Below, piece by piece: positions 46,164 through 54,651 of a DNA stretch of 64,000 nucleotides (position 1 is its first letter; each line of letters opens with the position of its first letter). Location of the stretch: contig NZ_SJDV01000005.1 of assembly GCF_004332155.1 (NCBI RefSeq), forward strand, positions 78,237 through 142,236, in the 5' to 3' direction. The notes below the pieces were generated by a model, which saw only the letters and a program-made list of their open reading frames with translations, searched no databases and was not told where the DNA came from. Source of the DNA: Gramella sp. KN1008 (GTDB lineage Bacteria; Bacteroidota; Bacteroidia; Flavobacteriales; Flavobacteriaceae). The position numbers and the translations under genes are program-made.

Positions 46164-46532
46164 ATGGTACAACAAGAATCCAGACTAAAAGTAGCAGATA
46201 ACACCGGTGCCAAAGAGGTTTTGGCTATCCGTGTGTTGGGAGGTACAAAGAAAAGGTATGCATCTCTTGGTGATAAGATCGTTGTGAGTGTAAAAGAAGC
46301 CACTCCAAACGGTAACATCAAAAAAGGTGCGGTATCAACAGCTGTTGTTGTTCGTACCACCAAAGAAGTGCGTAGACCTGACGGATCTTATATTCGTTTT
46401 GATGATAATGCATGTGTTCTTCTAAACCCACAGGGGGAAATGAGGGGAACTCGTGTATTTGGACCTGTAGCACGTGAACTTCGTGATAAGCAATTCATGA
46501 AAATTGTATCATTGGCACCTGAAGTGCTTTAA
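46164..46532 (+). CDS. rplN: 50S ribosomal protein L14
   Basis: A 122-residue 50S interface protein, also the target of the silencing factor RsfS. It begins [18 protein letters not shown] and contains [20 protein letters not shown] and [16 protein letters not shown]. It starts the spc-type section in the standard order and is followed by rplX after 12 bases. Confidence 0.98.
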   Translation: MVQQESRLKVADNTGAKEVLAIRVLGGTKKRYASLGDKIVVSVKEATPNGNIKKGAVSTAVVVRTTKEVRRPDGSYIRFDDNACVLLNPQGEMRGTRVFGPVARELRDKQFMKIVSLAPEVL

Positions 46533-46544
46533 TACATTAAGAAA

Positions 46545-46856
46545 ATGACAAAGCTTAAAATAAAATCAGGAGATACTGTTCGTGTAATTGCCGGAGACCA
46601 CAAAGGTCAGGAAGGTAAAGTACAGAAGGTTCTTCGTGATAAAAACAAAGCCATTGTGGAAGGGATCAATATGATCTCCAAGCATGAGAAGCCTAGCGCT
46701 CAAAATCCGCAAGGTGGTATAAAAGAGAAGGAAGCTCCTATCCATATTTCTAACCTTTCACTTATAGATAAGAATGGTAATGCTACCAGAGTAGGTGTGA
46801 GAGAAGAGGATGGAAAGAAAGTAAGATTTTCTAAAAAATCTAATGAAGTAATTTAG
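46545..46856 (+). CDS. rplX: 50S ribosomal protein L24
   Basis: A 103-residue early-assembly 50S protein with a KOW motif ([21 protein letters not shown] at about 5-25) and the downstream [20 protein letters not shown] segment that contacts 23S rRNA. It lies 2 bases before rplE. Confidence 0.98.
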   Translation: MTKLKIKSGDTVRVIAGDHKGQEGKVQKVLRDKNKAIVEGINMISKHEKPSAQNPQGGIKEKEAPIHISNLSLIDKNGNATRVGVREEDGKKVRFSKKSNEVI

Positions 46857-46858
46857 TT

Positions 46859-47410
46859 ATGGCATACGTACCAAGACTTAGACAAGAATATGATGAGCGT
46901 GTGAAGAATGCGCTTACAGAAGAATTCAGCTACTCCAACGTAATGGAGGTGCCAAAACTTGAGAAGATCGTCATCAGCCGTGGTGTTGGTGGTGCTGTAG
47001 CAGATAAAAAGCTAATTGATCATGCTGTAGATGAGCTTACAGCCATCAGTGGTCAAAAGGCAGTTGCTACAATTTCCAAGAAGGACGTTGCATCGTTTAA
47101 GCTTCGTAAAGGAATGCCTATTGGTGCTAAAGTTACTTTACGTGGATATAAGATGTATGAATTCTTAGATAGATTAATAACTACCGCTTTACCGCGTGTA
47201 CGTGATTTTAGCGGTATCAAATCTAACGGATTTGATGGTAGAGGTAACTATAACCTTGGGGTGACTGAGCAGATCATCTTCCCTGAGATTGATATTGATG
47301 CAGTGAACAGAATCGCTGGTATGGATATCACTTTCGTTACTACTGCCGATACCGATAAAGAAGCTAAAGCGTTGTTAACCGAACTAGGATTACCTTTTAA
47401 AAAGAATTAA
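46859..47410 (+). CDS. rplE: 50S ribosomal protein L5
   Basis: A 183-residue 5S rRNA binder of the central protuberance. Landmarks are [35 protein letters not shown] and the late [18 protein letters not shown] segment. It is 2 bases before rpsN. In Escherichia coli the S8 repressor site overlaps the rplE start; I see no such fold here, but one occurs before rpsH. Confidence 0.98.
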   Translation: MAYVPRLRQEYDERVKNALTEEFSYSNVMEVPKLEKIVISRGVGGAVADKKLIDHAVDELTAISGQKAVATISKKDVASFKLRKGMPIGAKVTLRGYKMYEFLDRLITTALPRVRDFSGIKSNGFDGRGNYNLGVTEQIIFPEIDIDAVNRIAGMDITFVTTADTDKEAKALLTELGLPFKKN

Positions 47411-47412
47411 TT

Positions 47413-47682
47413 ATGGCTAAAGAATCAATGAAAGCCCGTGAGGTAAAGAGACAAAAACTGGTAAAGAAGTACGCCAAGAAACGTCAGGAGCTTAAAGAAG
47501 CTGGTGACTGGGAGGCTCTTCAAAAATTACCAAAAAACTCTTCTCCTGTGCGTTTGCATAATCGTTGTAAACTAACCGGAAGACCTAAAGGCTATATGAG
47601 ACAATTTGGAATATCTCGTGTTATGTTCAGAGAGATGGCCAATCAAGGGTTAATTCCAGGAGTTAAGAAGGCTAGCTGGTAA
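47413..47682 (+). CDS. rpsN: 30S ribosomal protein S14, zinc-free type
   Basis: An 89-residue S14 of the long, zinc-independent class. It has [20 protein letters not shown] and [18 protein letters not shown] but lacks the CxxC...CxxC zinc ribbon of the short form. It is followed by a 56-base gap with a hairpin before rpsH, unusual in an otherwise tightly packed array. Confidence 0.98.
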   Translation: MAKESMKAREVKRQKLVKKYAKKRQELKEAGDWEALQKLPKNSSPVRLHNRCKLTGRPKGYMRQFGISRVMFREMANQGLIPGVKKASW

Positions 47683-47692
47683 AATATGAACT

Positions 47693-47724
47693 GGATGAAG
47701 GTTCAAGAAATGAAAACCACATCC
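47693..47724 (+). promoter_or_regulatory. Stem-loop between rpsN and rpsH
   Basis: GGATG-AA-GGTT, an 11-base loop, then AACC-A-CATCC: two helices (5 bp and 4 bp) separated by an asymmetric internal loop, ending 14 bases before the rpsH start. The gap also holds a 15-codon ATG frame (47686-47733). It may be a site for S8 or another ribosomal protein; this is inference from place and fold only. Confidence 0.45.
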
Positions 47725-47738
47725 GCAAATTAATATAA

Positions 47739-48137
47739 ATGAATACAGATCCTATTGCAGATTATCTAACAAGAATCAGGAACGCTAACGCGGCGAATCA
47801 CCGTGTAGTGGAGATTCCTGCTTCCAATGTTAAAAAAGAGATCACTAAGATATTATTCGATCAGGGATACATTCTTAGTTACAAGTTTGATGATAGTACC
47901 GCTCAGGGAACCATCAAGATCGCTCTTAAGTATGACAAATTGACTAAAGAGCCCGTAATCAAGAAAATCCAGAGAATAAGTAAACCTGGTTTACGTAAGT
48001 ACGCCGGTGCCAGCGAGATTCCAAGAATCCTTAACGGTCTGGGTGTAGCTATCGTTTCAACTTCTCACGGAGTAATGACTGGTAAGCAGGCCAAGGCAGA
48101 GAATGTTGGTGGAGAGGTACTTTGTTACGTATACTAA
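47739..48137 (+). CDS. rpsH: 30S ribosomal protein S8
   Basis: A 132-residue primary 16S rRNA binder of the central domain, known in Escherichia coli as the repressor of the spc operon. It begins MNTDPIADYLTRIRNANAA and ends VGGEVLCYVY, with the conserved RPGLRKYA-type and STSHGVMTGKQA segments. The hairpin just upstream (47693-47724) could be an autoregulatory site. Confidence 0.98.
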   Translation: MNTDPIADYLTRIRNANAANHRVVEIPASNVKKEITKILFDQGYILSYKFDDSTAQGTIKIALKYDKLTKEPVIKKIQRISKPGLRKYAGASEIPRILNGLGVAIVSTSHGVMTGKQAKAENVGGEVLCYVY

Positions 48138-48156
48138 TACTTAAAAGACTAAAGAA

Positions 48157-48699
48157 ATGTCAAGAATAGGAAAAAGCCCAGTTACAATTCCTGATGGTGT
48201 GACAGTAGAGCACAAGGATGGTGTTGTAACGGTAAAAGGAAAACTTGGAGAGCTTCAGCAGGAGGTTAAGGATATCGATGTGAAGATCGAGGATAATACG
48301 ATCTCTTTTGAGCGCTCTTCAGAGAAAAGCGACCAGAAAGCAAAGCATGGTCTTTACCGTGCGTTGATCAACAATATGATTGAAGGAGTTACTAATGGCT
48401 TCACTAAGGAACTGGAATTGGTTGGTGTTGGTTATCGTGCCAGCAACCAGGGTAACAAGCTAGATCTGGCTGTTGGATATTCTCATAATATTGTAATAGA
48501 TTTGGCTCCTGAAGTTAAAGTGGAGACTGTCTCAGAAAAAGGTAAGAATCCTGTTGTGAAACTTACTTCTCACGATAAGCAGCTTGTAGGACAGGTTGCT
48601 GCCAAAATACGTTCTTTCAGAAAGCCTGAGCCTTACAAAGGAAAAGGTATCAAGTTTGTTGGAGAGCAGTTGAGAAGAAAAGCAGGTAAATCAGCTTAA
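48157..48699 (+). CDS. rplF: 50S ribosomal protein L6
   Basis: A 180-residue 50S protein made of two similar domains near the factor-binding site. It begins MSRIGKSPVTIPDGVTVE and ends in EPYKGKGIKFVGEQLRRKAGKSA, the highly conserved L6 signature. It lies between rpsH and rplR in the standard order. Confidence 0.98.
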   Translation: MSRIGKSPVTIPDGVTVEHKDGVVTVKGKLGELQQEVKDIDVKIEDNTISFERSSEKSDQKAKHGLYRALINNMIEGVTNGFTKELELVGVGYRASNQGNKLDLAVGYSHNIVIDLAPEVKVETVSEKGKNPVVKLTSHDKQLVGQVAAKIRSFRKPEPYKGKGIKFVGEQLRRKAGKSA

Positions 48700-48711
48700 T
48701 AAAGTATAGTT

Positions 48712-49068
48712 ATGGCAGTGTCAAAACAAGATAGAAGAAATAAGATCAGAAAACGTATCCGTCAGGATATCGTTGGAACTGAAAGTCGTCCTAGATTATC
48801 TGTTTTTAGAAGTAACAAAGAGATCTATGCTCAGATCATCAATGATGTTGAAGGGAAAACCCTGGCATCAGCTTCTTCAAGAGATAAAGATATCGCATCA
48901 GCTTCAAAAGATAAGAAGGAGCAGGCTGTTATGGTTGGAAAAGCCATCGCCGAAAAAGCGAAAAAAGCCGGAATAGATACTATTTCTTTTGACAGAGGTG
49001 GTTATCTGTATCACGGAAGAGTTAAATCATTAGCAGAAGGTGCTCGCGAAGGAGGACTAAAATTCTAG
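48712..49068 (+). CDS. rplR: 50S ribosomal protein L18
   Basis: A 118-residue 5S rRNA binder of the central protuberance. It has [22 protein letters not shown] near the start and [26 protein letters not shown] at the end. It is 5 bases before rpsE. Confidence 0.98.
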   Translation: MAVSKQDRRNKIRKRIRQDIVGTESRPRLSVFRSNKEIYAQIINDVEGKTLASASSRDKDIASASKDKKEQAVMVGKAIAEKAKKAGIDTISFDRGGYLYHGRVKSLAEGAREGGLKF

Positions 49069-49073
49069 AAAAT

Positions 49074-49598
49074 ATGTATCAAGACTATAAAAACGTAGAA
49101 CATGTAAAGCCGGGAGGTCTGGAATTGAAAGACCGTCTGGTAGGAGTACAACGTGTTACTAAGGTTACAAAAGGAGGTAGAGCCTTTGGATTCTCTGCTA
49201 TCGTGGTTGTAGGAGATGAAAACGGAGTAGTTGGTCAAGGACTTGGTAAATCCAAGGAAGTTGCCGATGCGATCTCTAAGGCTGTAGAAGATGCCAAGAA
49301 GAATCTTGTGAGGATTCCTTTGCATAAAGGCACCCTTCCGCATGAGCAAAAAGGTAAGTACGGAGGAGCTAGAGTAATGCTTCTTCCTGCTGCTCCCGGT
49401 ACAGGGATCATTGCTGGTGGTGCGATTCGTGCAGTATTGGAGTCTGTGGGAGTGCATGATGTACTTTCTAAGAACCAGGGATCTTCCAACCCTCATAACG
49501 TTGTAAAAGCAACCTTTGATGCTTTACTACAATTAAGAAGTGCTGAAACTGTTGCGAAGCAAAGAGGTATTTCTCTGGAAAAAGTATTTAAAGGATAA
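49074..49598 (+). CDS. rpsE: 30S ribosomal protein S5
   Basis: A 174-residue 30S protein acting in translational accuracy and mRNA unwinding at the entry channel. It has the double-stranded-RNA-binding-like domain with [20 protein letters not shown] and the late [19 protein letters not shown] segment. It begins [20 protein letters not shown]. It is followed by rpmD after 13 bases. Confidence 0.98.
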   Translation: MYQDYKNVEHVKPGGLELKDRLVGVQRVTKVTKGGRAFGFSAIVVVGDENGVVGQGLGKSKEVADAISKAVEDAKKNLVRIPLHKGTLPHEQKGKYGGARVMLLPAAPGTGIIAGGAIRAVLESVGVHDVLSKNQGSSNPHNVVKATFDALLQLRSAETVAKQRGISLEKVFKG

Positions 49599-49611
49599 AT
49601 CAAGGAATAAG

Positions 49612-49794
49612 ATGGGAAAGATTAAAGTCACAAAAGTAAGAAGTGCCATCAACCGTACTCAAAATCAGAAACGTATTCTTGAAGCTCTTGGGCTGAAGAA
49701 AATGGGTCAAACGGTTGAGCATGAAAATACGCCAAACATCCTTGGTATGGTAAATAAAGTTAAACACTTGGTTTCTGTAGAGGAATCAAAATAA
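49612..49794 (+). CDS. rpmD: 50S ribosomal protein L30
   Basis: A 60-residue 50S protein. It begins MGKIKVTKVRSAINRTQNQKR and ends in PNILGMVNKVKHLVSVEE. I chose the ATG at 49612 because it gives the family length; a longer frame from 49540 lies inside rpsE. It is 10 bases before rplO. Confidence 0.97.
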   Translation: MGKIKVTKVRSAINRTQNQKRILEALGLKKMGQTVEHENTPNILGMVNKVKHLVSVEESK

Positions 49795-49804
49795 TAAGTC
49801 TCTC

Positions 49805-50257
49805 ATGGATTTAAGTAACTTAAAACCTGCAGAAGGTTCAGTTAAGAAAAATAGCAAGCGTATAGGACGCGGGGAAGGTTCCGGAAAAGGAGGAACTGCG
49901 ACCAGAGGACATAAAGGTGCTAAGTCACGTTCTGGATATTCCAAAAAGATCGGTTTTGAAGGTGGGCAAATGCCACTTCAAAGACGAGTTCCTAAATTTG
50001 GATTCACCAACAGAAACCGTAAAGTTTATCAGGGAATCAACCTTGATACTCTTCAGAGTCTAGTTGATGAAGGAAGAATTAAGGATACAGTAGATATGAA
50101 TGTTCTTGTAGAGAACGGTCTGGCTGGAAGAAACGAACTTGTTAAGATATTAGGTAGAGGTGAATTAAAGGCAAAGTTGAAAGTATCTGTTCATAAATTT
50201 ACGGCCTCAGCGAAAGAAGCTATCGAAGCTGCCGGAGGTGAAGTTGTTACTTTATAA
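49805..50257 (+). CDS. rplO: 50S ribosomal protein L15
   Basis: A 150-residue 50S protein with a basic glycine-rich N-terminal extension (RIGRGEGSGKGGTATRGHKG) that threads into 23S rRNA and a globular C-terminal domain with GFEGGQMPLQRRVPKFGF. It directly precedes secY, 11 bases apart, as in most bacteria. Confidence 0.98.
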   Translation: MDLSNLKPAEGSVKKNSKRIGRGEGSGKGGTATRGHKGAKSRSGYSKKIGFEGGQMPLQRRVPKFGFTNRNRKVYQGINLDTLQSLVDEGRIKDTVDMNVLVENGLAGRNELVKILGRGELKAKLKVSVHKFTASAKEAIEAAGGEVVTL

Positions 50258-50268
50258 TAGATAATCAA

Positions 50269-51606
50269 ATGAAATTCATCAATACGATTAAAAATATTTG
50301 GAAAATCGAGGAACTAAAAAACCGAATTTTAGTTACCCTCGGTTTGCTTTTGGTATATCGTTTCGGTGCGCAGGTAGTACTGCCGGGAATCGATGCTGCT
50401 CAGCTTTCAAACCTGGCATCTCAAACTGATAGCGGTCTTTTAGGGCTTCTTAACGCCTTTACGGGTGGAGCATTCTCTAATGCATCAGTGTTTGCTTTGG
50501 GAATTATGCCTTATATCTCTGCATCTATTGTGGTGCAGTTGATGGGGATCGCGATTCCTTACCTTCAGAAATTACAGAAGGAGGGTGAAAGCGGACGTAA
50601 GAAGATAAACCAGATCACGCGTTGGTTAACCATCGCGATCACACTTGTTCAGGGACCAGGTTATATATATAACCTGTTCGCGACATTGCCGTCTGAAGCT
50701 TTTATGTTAGGTGATAATATCACTTTCGTGGTTTCATCGGTGATCATCCTGACTACAGGTACGATCTTCGCGATGTGGCTGGGAGAGAAGATCACAGATA
50801 AGGGTATTGGTAACGGTATTTCATTATTGATTATGGTGGGTATCATTGCTACATTGCCACAGGCCTTTATACAGGAATTTGCTTCAAGAGTATTTGAATC
50901 GAACGGTGGTCTTGTGATGATACTTATTGAATTAGTTATCTGGTTTGCTATTATTCTGGCTTCGGTTATGCTGGTAATGGCTGTGCGTCAGATTCCGGTT
51001 CAGTATGCCAGAAGGTCTGCCTCAGGCGGATATGAAAAGAATGTTTTCGGATCAAGACAATATATTCCGTTAAAACTGAATGCATCAGGAGTAATGCCGA
51101 TCATCTTCGCCCAGGCGATCATGTTCATACCGGTAGCTCTTGCGGGACTTTCTGACTCTGATACGGCTCAGGGAGTAACGGCTGCATTTCAGAACATATT
51201 CGGATTTTGGTATAATCTGGTGTTCGCATTATTGATCATTGTGTTTACATATTTCTATACTGCGATCACAGTTCCAACAAATAAAATGGCTGACGATCTA
51301 AAGAGAAGTGGTGGATTTATTCCTGGAATTCGTCCAGGTAGTGAAACTGGCGAATATCTTGATCGTATTATGTCCCAGATCACGCTTCCAGGATCTATAT
51401 TCCTGGCCATTATTGCAGTGTTCCCTGCGATCGTTGTTCAACTGTTGGGTGTACAACAGAACTGGGCGTTGTTCTTTGGAGGTACCTCGCTTTTGATTAT
51501 GGTTGGAGTTGCAATAGATACTATGCAGCAGGTGAATTCTTACTTGTTGAATAGGCACTATGACGGATTAATGAAAACAGGTAAAAACAGAAAAGCAGTA
51601 GCTTAA
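50269..51606 (+). CDS. secY: Protein translocase subunit SecY
   Basis: A 445-residue channel subunit of the Sec translocon with ten predicted membrane helices. Landmarks are the plug region ([29 protein letters not shown]), the [10 protein letters not shown] segment, and the cytoplasmic loop [18 protein letters not shown] that binds the ribosome and SecA. It lies between rplO and infA with 2 bases to infA. adk and map, often found next to secY in other phyla, are missing here. Confidence 0.98.
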   Translation: MKFINTIKNIWKIEELKNRILVTLGLLLVYRFGAQVVLPGIDAAQLSNLASQTDSGLLGLLNAFTGGAFSNASVFALGIMPYISASIVVQLMGIAIPYLQKLQKEGESGRKKINQITRWLTIAITLVQGPGYIYNLFATLPSEAFMLGDNITFVVSSVIILTTGTIFAMWLGEKITDKGIGNGISLLIMVGIIATLPQAFIQEFASRVFESNGGLVMILIELVIWFAIILASVMLVMAVRQIPVQYARRSASGGYEKNVFGSRQYIPLKLNASGVMPIIFAQAIMFIPVALAGLSDSDTAQGVTAAFQNIFGFWYNLVFALLIIVFTYFYTAITVPTNKMADDLKRSGGFIPGIRPGSETGEYLDRIMSQITLPGSIFLAIIAVFPAIVVQLLGVQQNWALFFGGTSLLIMVGVAIDTMQQVNSYLLNRHYDGLMKTGKNRKAVA

Positions 51607-51608
51607 TT

Positions 51609-51824
51609 ATGGCAAAACAACCACCAATTGAACAGGACGGAACTATCATTGAAGCATTGTCTAATGCGATGTTTCGTGTGGAATTGGAGAATGGTCACGT
51701 AGTGACTGCCCATATCTCCGGGAAGATGCGTATGCACTATATAAAATTGCTTCCGGGGGATAAGGTAAAACTGGAAATGAGTCCTTACGATTTAACTAAG
51801 GCTCGAATAACTTACAGATACTAA
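51609..51824 (+). CDS. infA: Translation initiation factor IF-1
   Basis: A 71-residue OB-fold factor that occupies the A site during initiation. It begins [22 protein letters not shown] and contains [29 protein letters not shown] and the [14 protein letters not shown] end. Its 3' side is a 116-base gap containing the rpmJ promoter and leader. Confidence 0.98.
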   Translation: MAKQPPIEQDGTIIEALSNAMFRVELENGHVVTAHISGKMRMHYIKLLPGDKVKLEMSPYDLTKARITYRY

Positions 51825-51856
51825 AAAGTAATTTTCAGGCTTTTATAAATTTTTTA

Positions 51857-51864
51857 TACTTTTG
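51857..51864 (+). promoter_or_regulatory. -7 box before rpmJ (alpha section)
   Basis: TACTTTTG, followed by CACT, matches the TAnnTTTG consensus and lies in the infA-rpmJ gap. A good TTG is not found upstream. A start near 51871 would give a leader of about 70 bases for the rpmJ-rplQ section. Confidence 0.55.
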
Positions 51865-51894
51865 CACTCTGAAAAATTTATGATGGCTTAGAAT

Positions 51895-51925
51895 TTCACA
51901 GAAAGGTATAGTACTTGCCTGTGAA
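51895..51925 (+). promoter_or_regulatory. Leader stem-loop before rpmJ
   Basis: TTCACAG (51895-51901) and CTGTGAA (51919-51925) form a perfect 7-bp stem with a 17-base loop. It lies between the -7 box and rpmJ, so it falls in the leader of the alpha section, the place where S4 binds in Escherichia coli. Confidence 0.45.
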
Positions 51926-51940
51926 TAAAAAAACGATAAG

Positions 51941-52057
51941 ATGAAAGTAAGAGCATCAATAAAAAAGAGAAGTGCCGACTGCAAGATTGTACGCAGAAAA
52001 GGGCGCCTTTACGTAATTAACAAAAAGAATCCTAGATTTAAACAAAGACAAGGCTAA
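51941..52057 (+). CDS. rpmJ: 50S ribosomal protein L36, zinc-free type
   Basis: A 38-residue protein, [20 protein letters not shown] onward, ending NPRFKQRQG. The frame, the length and the position between infA and rpsM secure it as L36. The four usual zinc ligands (Cys11, Cys14, Cys27, His33) read Ser, Cys, Asn and Phe, so it cannot hold zinc and is the C-minus form. The alpha-section promoter and leader stem-loop lie just upstream. Confidence 0.97.
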   Translation: MKVRASIKKRSADCKIVRRKGRLYVINKKNPRFKQRQG

Positions 52058-52059
52058 TT

Positions 52060-52434
52060 ATGGCAAGAATTGCAGGGGTTGATATACCTAAACAAAAGCG
52101 AGGAGTTATAGCGTTAACCTATATCTTCGGAATTGGCAAAAGCAGGGCTCAGGAAATACTTGCGCAGGCCAAAGTTGATGAAAGCAAAAAAGTCTCAGAT
52201 TGGGACGATGATGAGATCGGTAAGATCCGTGAAGCTGTAGGTCAATATACAATCGAAGGAGAATTACGTACTGAGGTTCAAATGAGTATTAAGCGTTTGA
52301 TGGATATCGGATGCTACAGAGGAATCCGTCACAGAACGGGACTTCCTTTAAGAGGTCAAAGAACCAAGAATAACTCCAGAACCAGAAAAGGAAGAAGAAA
52401 AACAGTTGCTAACAAGAAAAAAGCAACTAAATAG
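52060..52434 (+). CDS. rpsM: 30S ribosomal protein S13
   Basis: A 124-residue 30S head protein that contacts the P-site tRNA and bridges to L5. It begins [24 protein letters not shown] and has [20 protein letters not shown] and the basic [15 protein letters not shown] tail. It is 2 bases after rpmJ and 8 before rpsK. Confidence 0.98.
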   Translation: MARIAGVDIPKQKRGVIALTYIFGIGKSRAQEILAQAKVDESKKVSDWDDDEIGKIREAVGQYTIEGELRTEVQMSIKRLMDIGCYRGIRHRTGLPLRGQRTKNNSRTRKGRRKTVANKKKATK

Positions 52435-52442
52435 TAAGTAGT

Positions 52443-52844
52443 ATGGCAAAGAAAGCAAATCCAAAAGCTAAAACTCAGAAAAAGCGTAAAGTAATCGTTG
52501 AATCCAACGGTCAAGCGCACGTGACTGCTTCTTTCAACAACATCATTATTTCCCTTACCAATAAGAAGGGAGATGTTGTAGCATGGTCGTCTGCAGGGAA
52601 AATGGGCTTTAGAGGATCTAAAAAGAATACTCCTTACGCTGCTCAGCTTGCTGCTGAAGATGCTTCGAAAGTAGCTCATGAGGCTGGTCTGCGTAAAGTA
52701 AAGGTTTATGTAAAAGGTCCTGGAAACGGTAGAGAATCTGCTATCAGATCTATCCACAACAGTGGAATAGAGGTGACAGAGATCATCGATATTACTCCGC
52801 TTCCACACAACGGTTGTCGTCCACCTAAGAGACGTAGGGTTTAA
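52443..52844 (+). CDS. rpsK: 30S ribosomal protein S11
   Basis: A 133-residue 30S platform protein at the E site. Landmarks are [21 protein letters not shown], the [19 protein letters not shown] stretch and the final [18 protein letters not shown]. It is followed by an 84-base gap with a possible fold before rpsD. Confidence 0.98.
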   Translation: MAKKANPKAKTQKKRKVIVESNGQAHVTASFNNIIISLTNKKGDVVAWSSAGKMGFRGSKKNTPYAAQLAAEDASKVAHEAGLRKVKVYVKGPGNGRESAIRSIHNSGIEVTEIIDITPLPHNGCRPPKRRRV

Positions 52845-52872
52845 TTAATTTTAATAATTAGGAGAGGAATTA

Positions 52873-52906
52873 GATTATCGAAGGACTAATGCCTTAATTC
52901 ATAATC
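52873..52906 (+). promoter_or_regulatory. Possible fold between rpsK and rpsD
   Basis: GATTAT (52873-52878) pairs with ATAATC (52901-52906), enclosing AAGG/CCTT with a 7-base loop. An alternative GAATTA/TAATTC pairing competes. The fold is weak and AT-rich but sits in an 84-base gap just before the S4 gene, the autoregulator of this operon in other bacteria. Confidence 0.3.
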
Positions 52907-52928
52907 CCTTTCTAAAACAACAATAGTA

Positions 52929-53534
52929 ATGGCAAGATATACCGGTCCAAAGACTAAAATAGCACGTAAGTTTGGTGAGGCTATTTTTGGTGACGACAAA
53001 TCTTTCGAAAAAAGAAACTATCCTCCGGGACAGCACGGTAACAACCGTCGTCGTGGAAAAAAATCAGAATACGCTATCCAGTTAATGGAGAAGCAAAAAG
53101 CCAAGTATACTTATGGTATTCTTGAGCGTCAATTCCGTAACATGTTCGAAAAAGCAACCCGCGCTCAGGGAATTACCGGTGAGGTGCTTCTTCAACTTTG
53201 TGAATCCCGTCTAGATAACGTAGTTTACCGTATGGGTATTGCCCCATCCAGAAGATCTGCCCGTCAGTTAGTGGGACACCGTCACATTACCGTGAACGGG
53301 GAATTGGTAAATATTCCTTCATACCACCTAAAACCAGGTGATGTTGTTGGAGTTAGAGAAAAATCTAAATCACTTGCTGTGATTCAGGAATCCTTATCAA
53401 ATAACAGCAGTGTTTATGAGTGGATCTCCTGGAATTCAGAAAAGAAAGAAGGAACTTTCGTTTCAGTACCTGGAAGAGTCCAGATTCCTGAAAATATTAA
53501 CGAACAATTTATAGTCGAATTATATTCGAAATAA
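52929..53534 (+). CDS. rpsD: 30S ribosomal protein S4
   Basis: A 201-residue primary 16S rRNA binder. It begins [21 protein letters not shown] and carries the S4 RNA-binding domain with [31 protein letters not shown] sequence at about 117-143. It has no N-terminal zinc cluster ([16 protein letters not shown] without Cys). It is followed by rpoA after 22 bases. S4 is a translational repressor of this operon in Escherichia coli. Confidence 0.98.
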   Translation: MARYTGPKTKIARKFGEAIFGDDKSFEKRNYPPGQHGNNRRRGKKSEYAIQLMEKQKAKYTYGILERQFRNMFEKATRAQGITGEVLLQLCESRLDNVVYRMGIAPSRRSARQLVGHRHITVNGELVNIPSYHLKPGDVVGVREKSKSLAVIQESLSNNSSVYEWISWNSEKKEGTFVSVPGRVQIPENINEQFIVELYSK

Positions 53535-53556
53535 TAATTCACACAGAAGTCGAAAT

Positions 53557-54549
53557 ATGGCAATACTAAATTTTCAGAAGCCCGATAAAGTTATAATGAT
53601 TGATTCAACAGATTTCGAGGGGAAATTTGAATTTCGCCCCTTGGAACCTGGATATGGGTTAACCGTTGGTAACGCTTTAAGACGAGTGCTTTTATCTTCT
53701 TTAGAAGGTTTCGCGATCACTTCGGTTCGTATCGAAGGTGTAGATCACGAATTCTCTACTATTGAAGGAGTGGTGGAAGACGTAACTGAGATCATTCTTA
53801 ACCTGAAACAGATCAGGTTCAAGAGACAAATCGATGAGATCGATAATGAGTCTGTTACTATTTCAGTTTCCGGAGAAGAGCAATTAACTGCCGGTCACTT
53901 CCAGAAGTTCATCTCAGGATTCCAAATCCTTAATCCAGATCAGGTGATCTGTAATATGGATAAGAAAGTGAGCCTGAATATGGAGATTACCATCGAAAAA
54001 GGTAGAGGTTATGTTCCGGCGGAAGAAAACAAGAAAGCCAATGCTCCATTAGGTACAATTTTCACCGATTCTATCTATACTCCAATTAAGAATGTGAAGT
54101 ATAGCATCGAAAACTATCGTGTGGAGCAGAAGACCGACTATGAAAAACTTGTATTCGAAATCATAAGTGACGGATCTATTCATCCAAAAGATGCATTAAC
54201 CGAAGCTGCCAAGACTCTTATTCATCATTTCATGTTATTCTCTGATGAGAGAATAACTCTTGAAGCCGATGAGATCGCTCAAACTGAGACCTATGATGAG
54301 GAGTCACTTCATATGAGACAGTTGCTTAAGACTAAATTGGTAGATCTTGATCTTTCAGTAAGAGCTCTTAACTGTCTTAAGGCTGCTGAAGTTGATACTT
54401 TAGGGGATCTTGTTTCTTACAATAAGAACGATTTGATGAAGTTCAGAAACTTCGGTAAAAAATCACTTACTGAACTTGAAGAGCTTGTAAGCAACAAGGG
54501 TCTTAACTTTGGAATGGATCTTTCAAAATATAAATTAGATAAAGACTAG
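53557..54549 (+). CDS. rpoA: DNA-directed RNA polymerase subunit alpha
   Basis: A 330-residue subunit that starts RNA polymerase assembly. The N-terminal dimerisation domain (about 1-230) contains [20 protein letters not shown]. The C-terminal domain (about 255-320) has [21 protein letters not shown] and [13 protein letters not shown], the helices that contact DNA and activators. It is followed by a 102-base gap with a stem-loop before rplQ. Confidence 0.98.
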   Translation: MAILNFQKPDKVIMIDSTDFEGKFEFRPLEPGYGLTVGNALRRVLLSSLEGFAITSVRIEGVDHEFSTIEGVVEDVTEIILNLKQIRFKRQIDEIDNESVTISVSGEEQLTAGHFQKFISGFQILNPDQVICNMDKKVSLNMEITIEKGRGYVPAEENKKANAPLGTIFTDSIYTPIKNVKYSIENYRVEQKTDYEKLVFEIISDGSIHPKDALTEAAKTLIHHFMLFSDERITLEADEIAQTETYDEESLHMRQLLKTKLVDLDLSVRALNCLKAAEVDTLGDLVSYNKNDLMKFRNFGKKSLTELEELVSNKGLNFGMDLSKYKLDKD

Positions 54550-54595
54550 TTCAGTAGTAAATTAGAATTTACACTGATAGTTAAAATATAAATCC

Positions 54596-54637
54596 CGTCA
54601 TAATTTGCTCCTCAAAGTGGGTCGCAGCAAGATGACG
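54596..54637 (+). promoter_or_regulatory. Stem-loop between rpoA and rplQ
   Basis: CGTCAT (54596-54601) pairs with ATGACG (54632-54637), and TTGCT (54605-54609) pairs with AGCAA (54626-54630), with an AAT/G internal loop and a 16-base apical loop. It ends 14 bases before the rplQ start and lacks a T tract, so it is a leader-type structure rather than a terminator. Confidence 0.5.
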
Positions 54638-54651
54638 AAATAAAAAATGTC

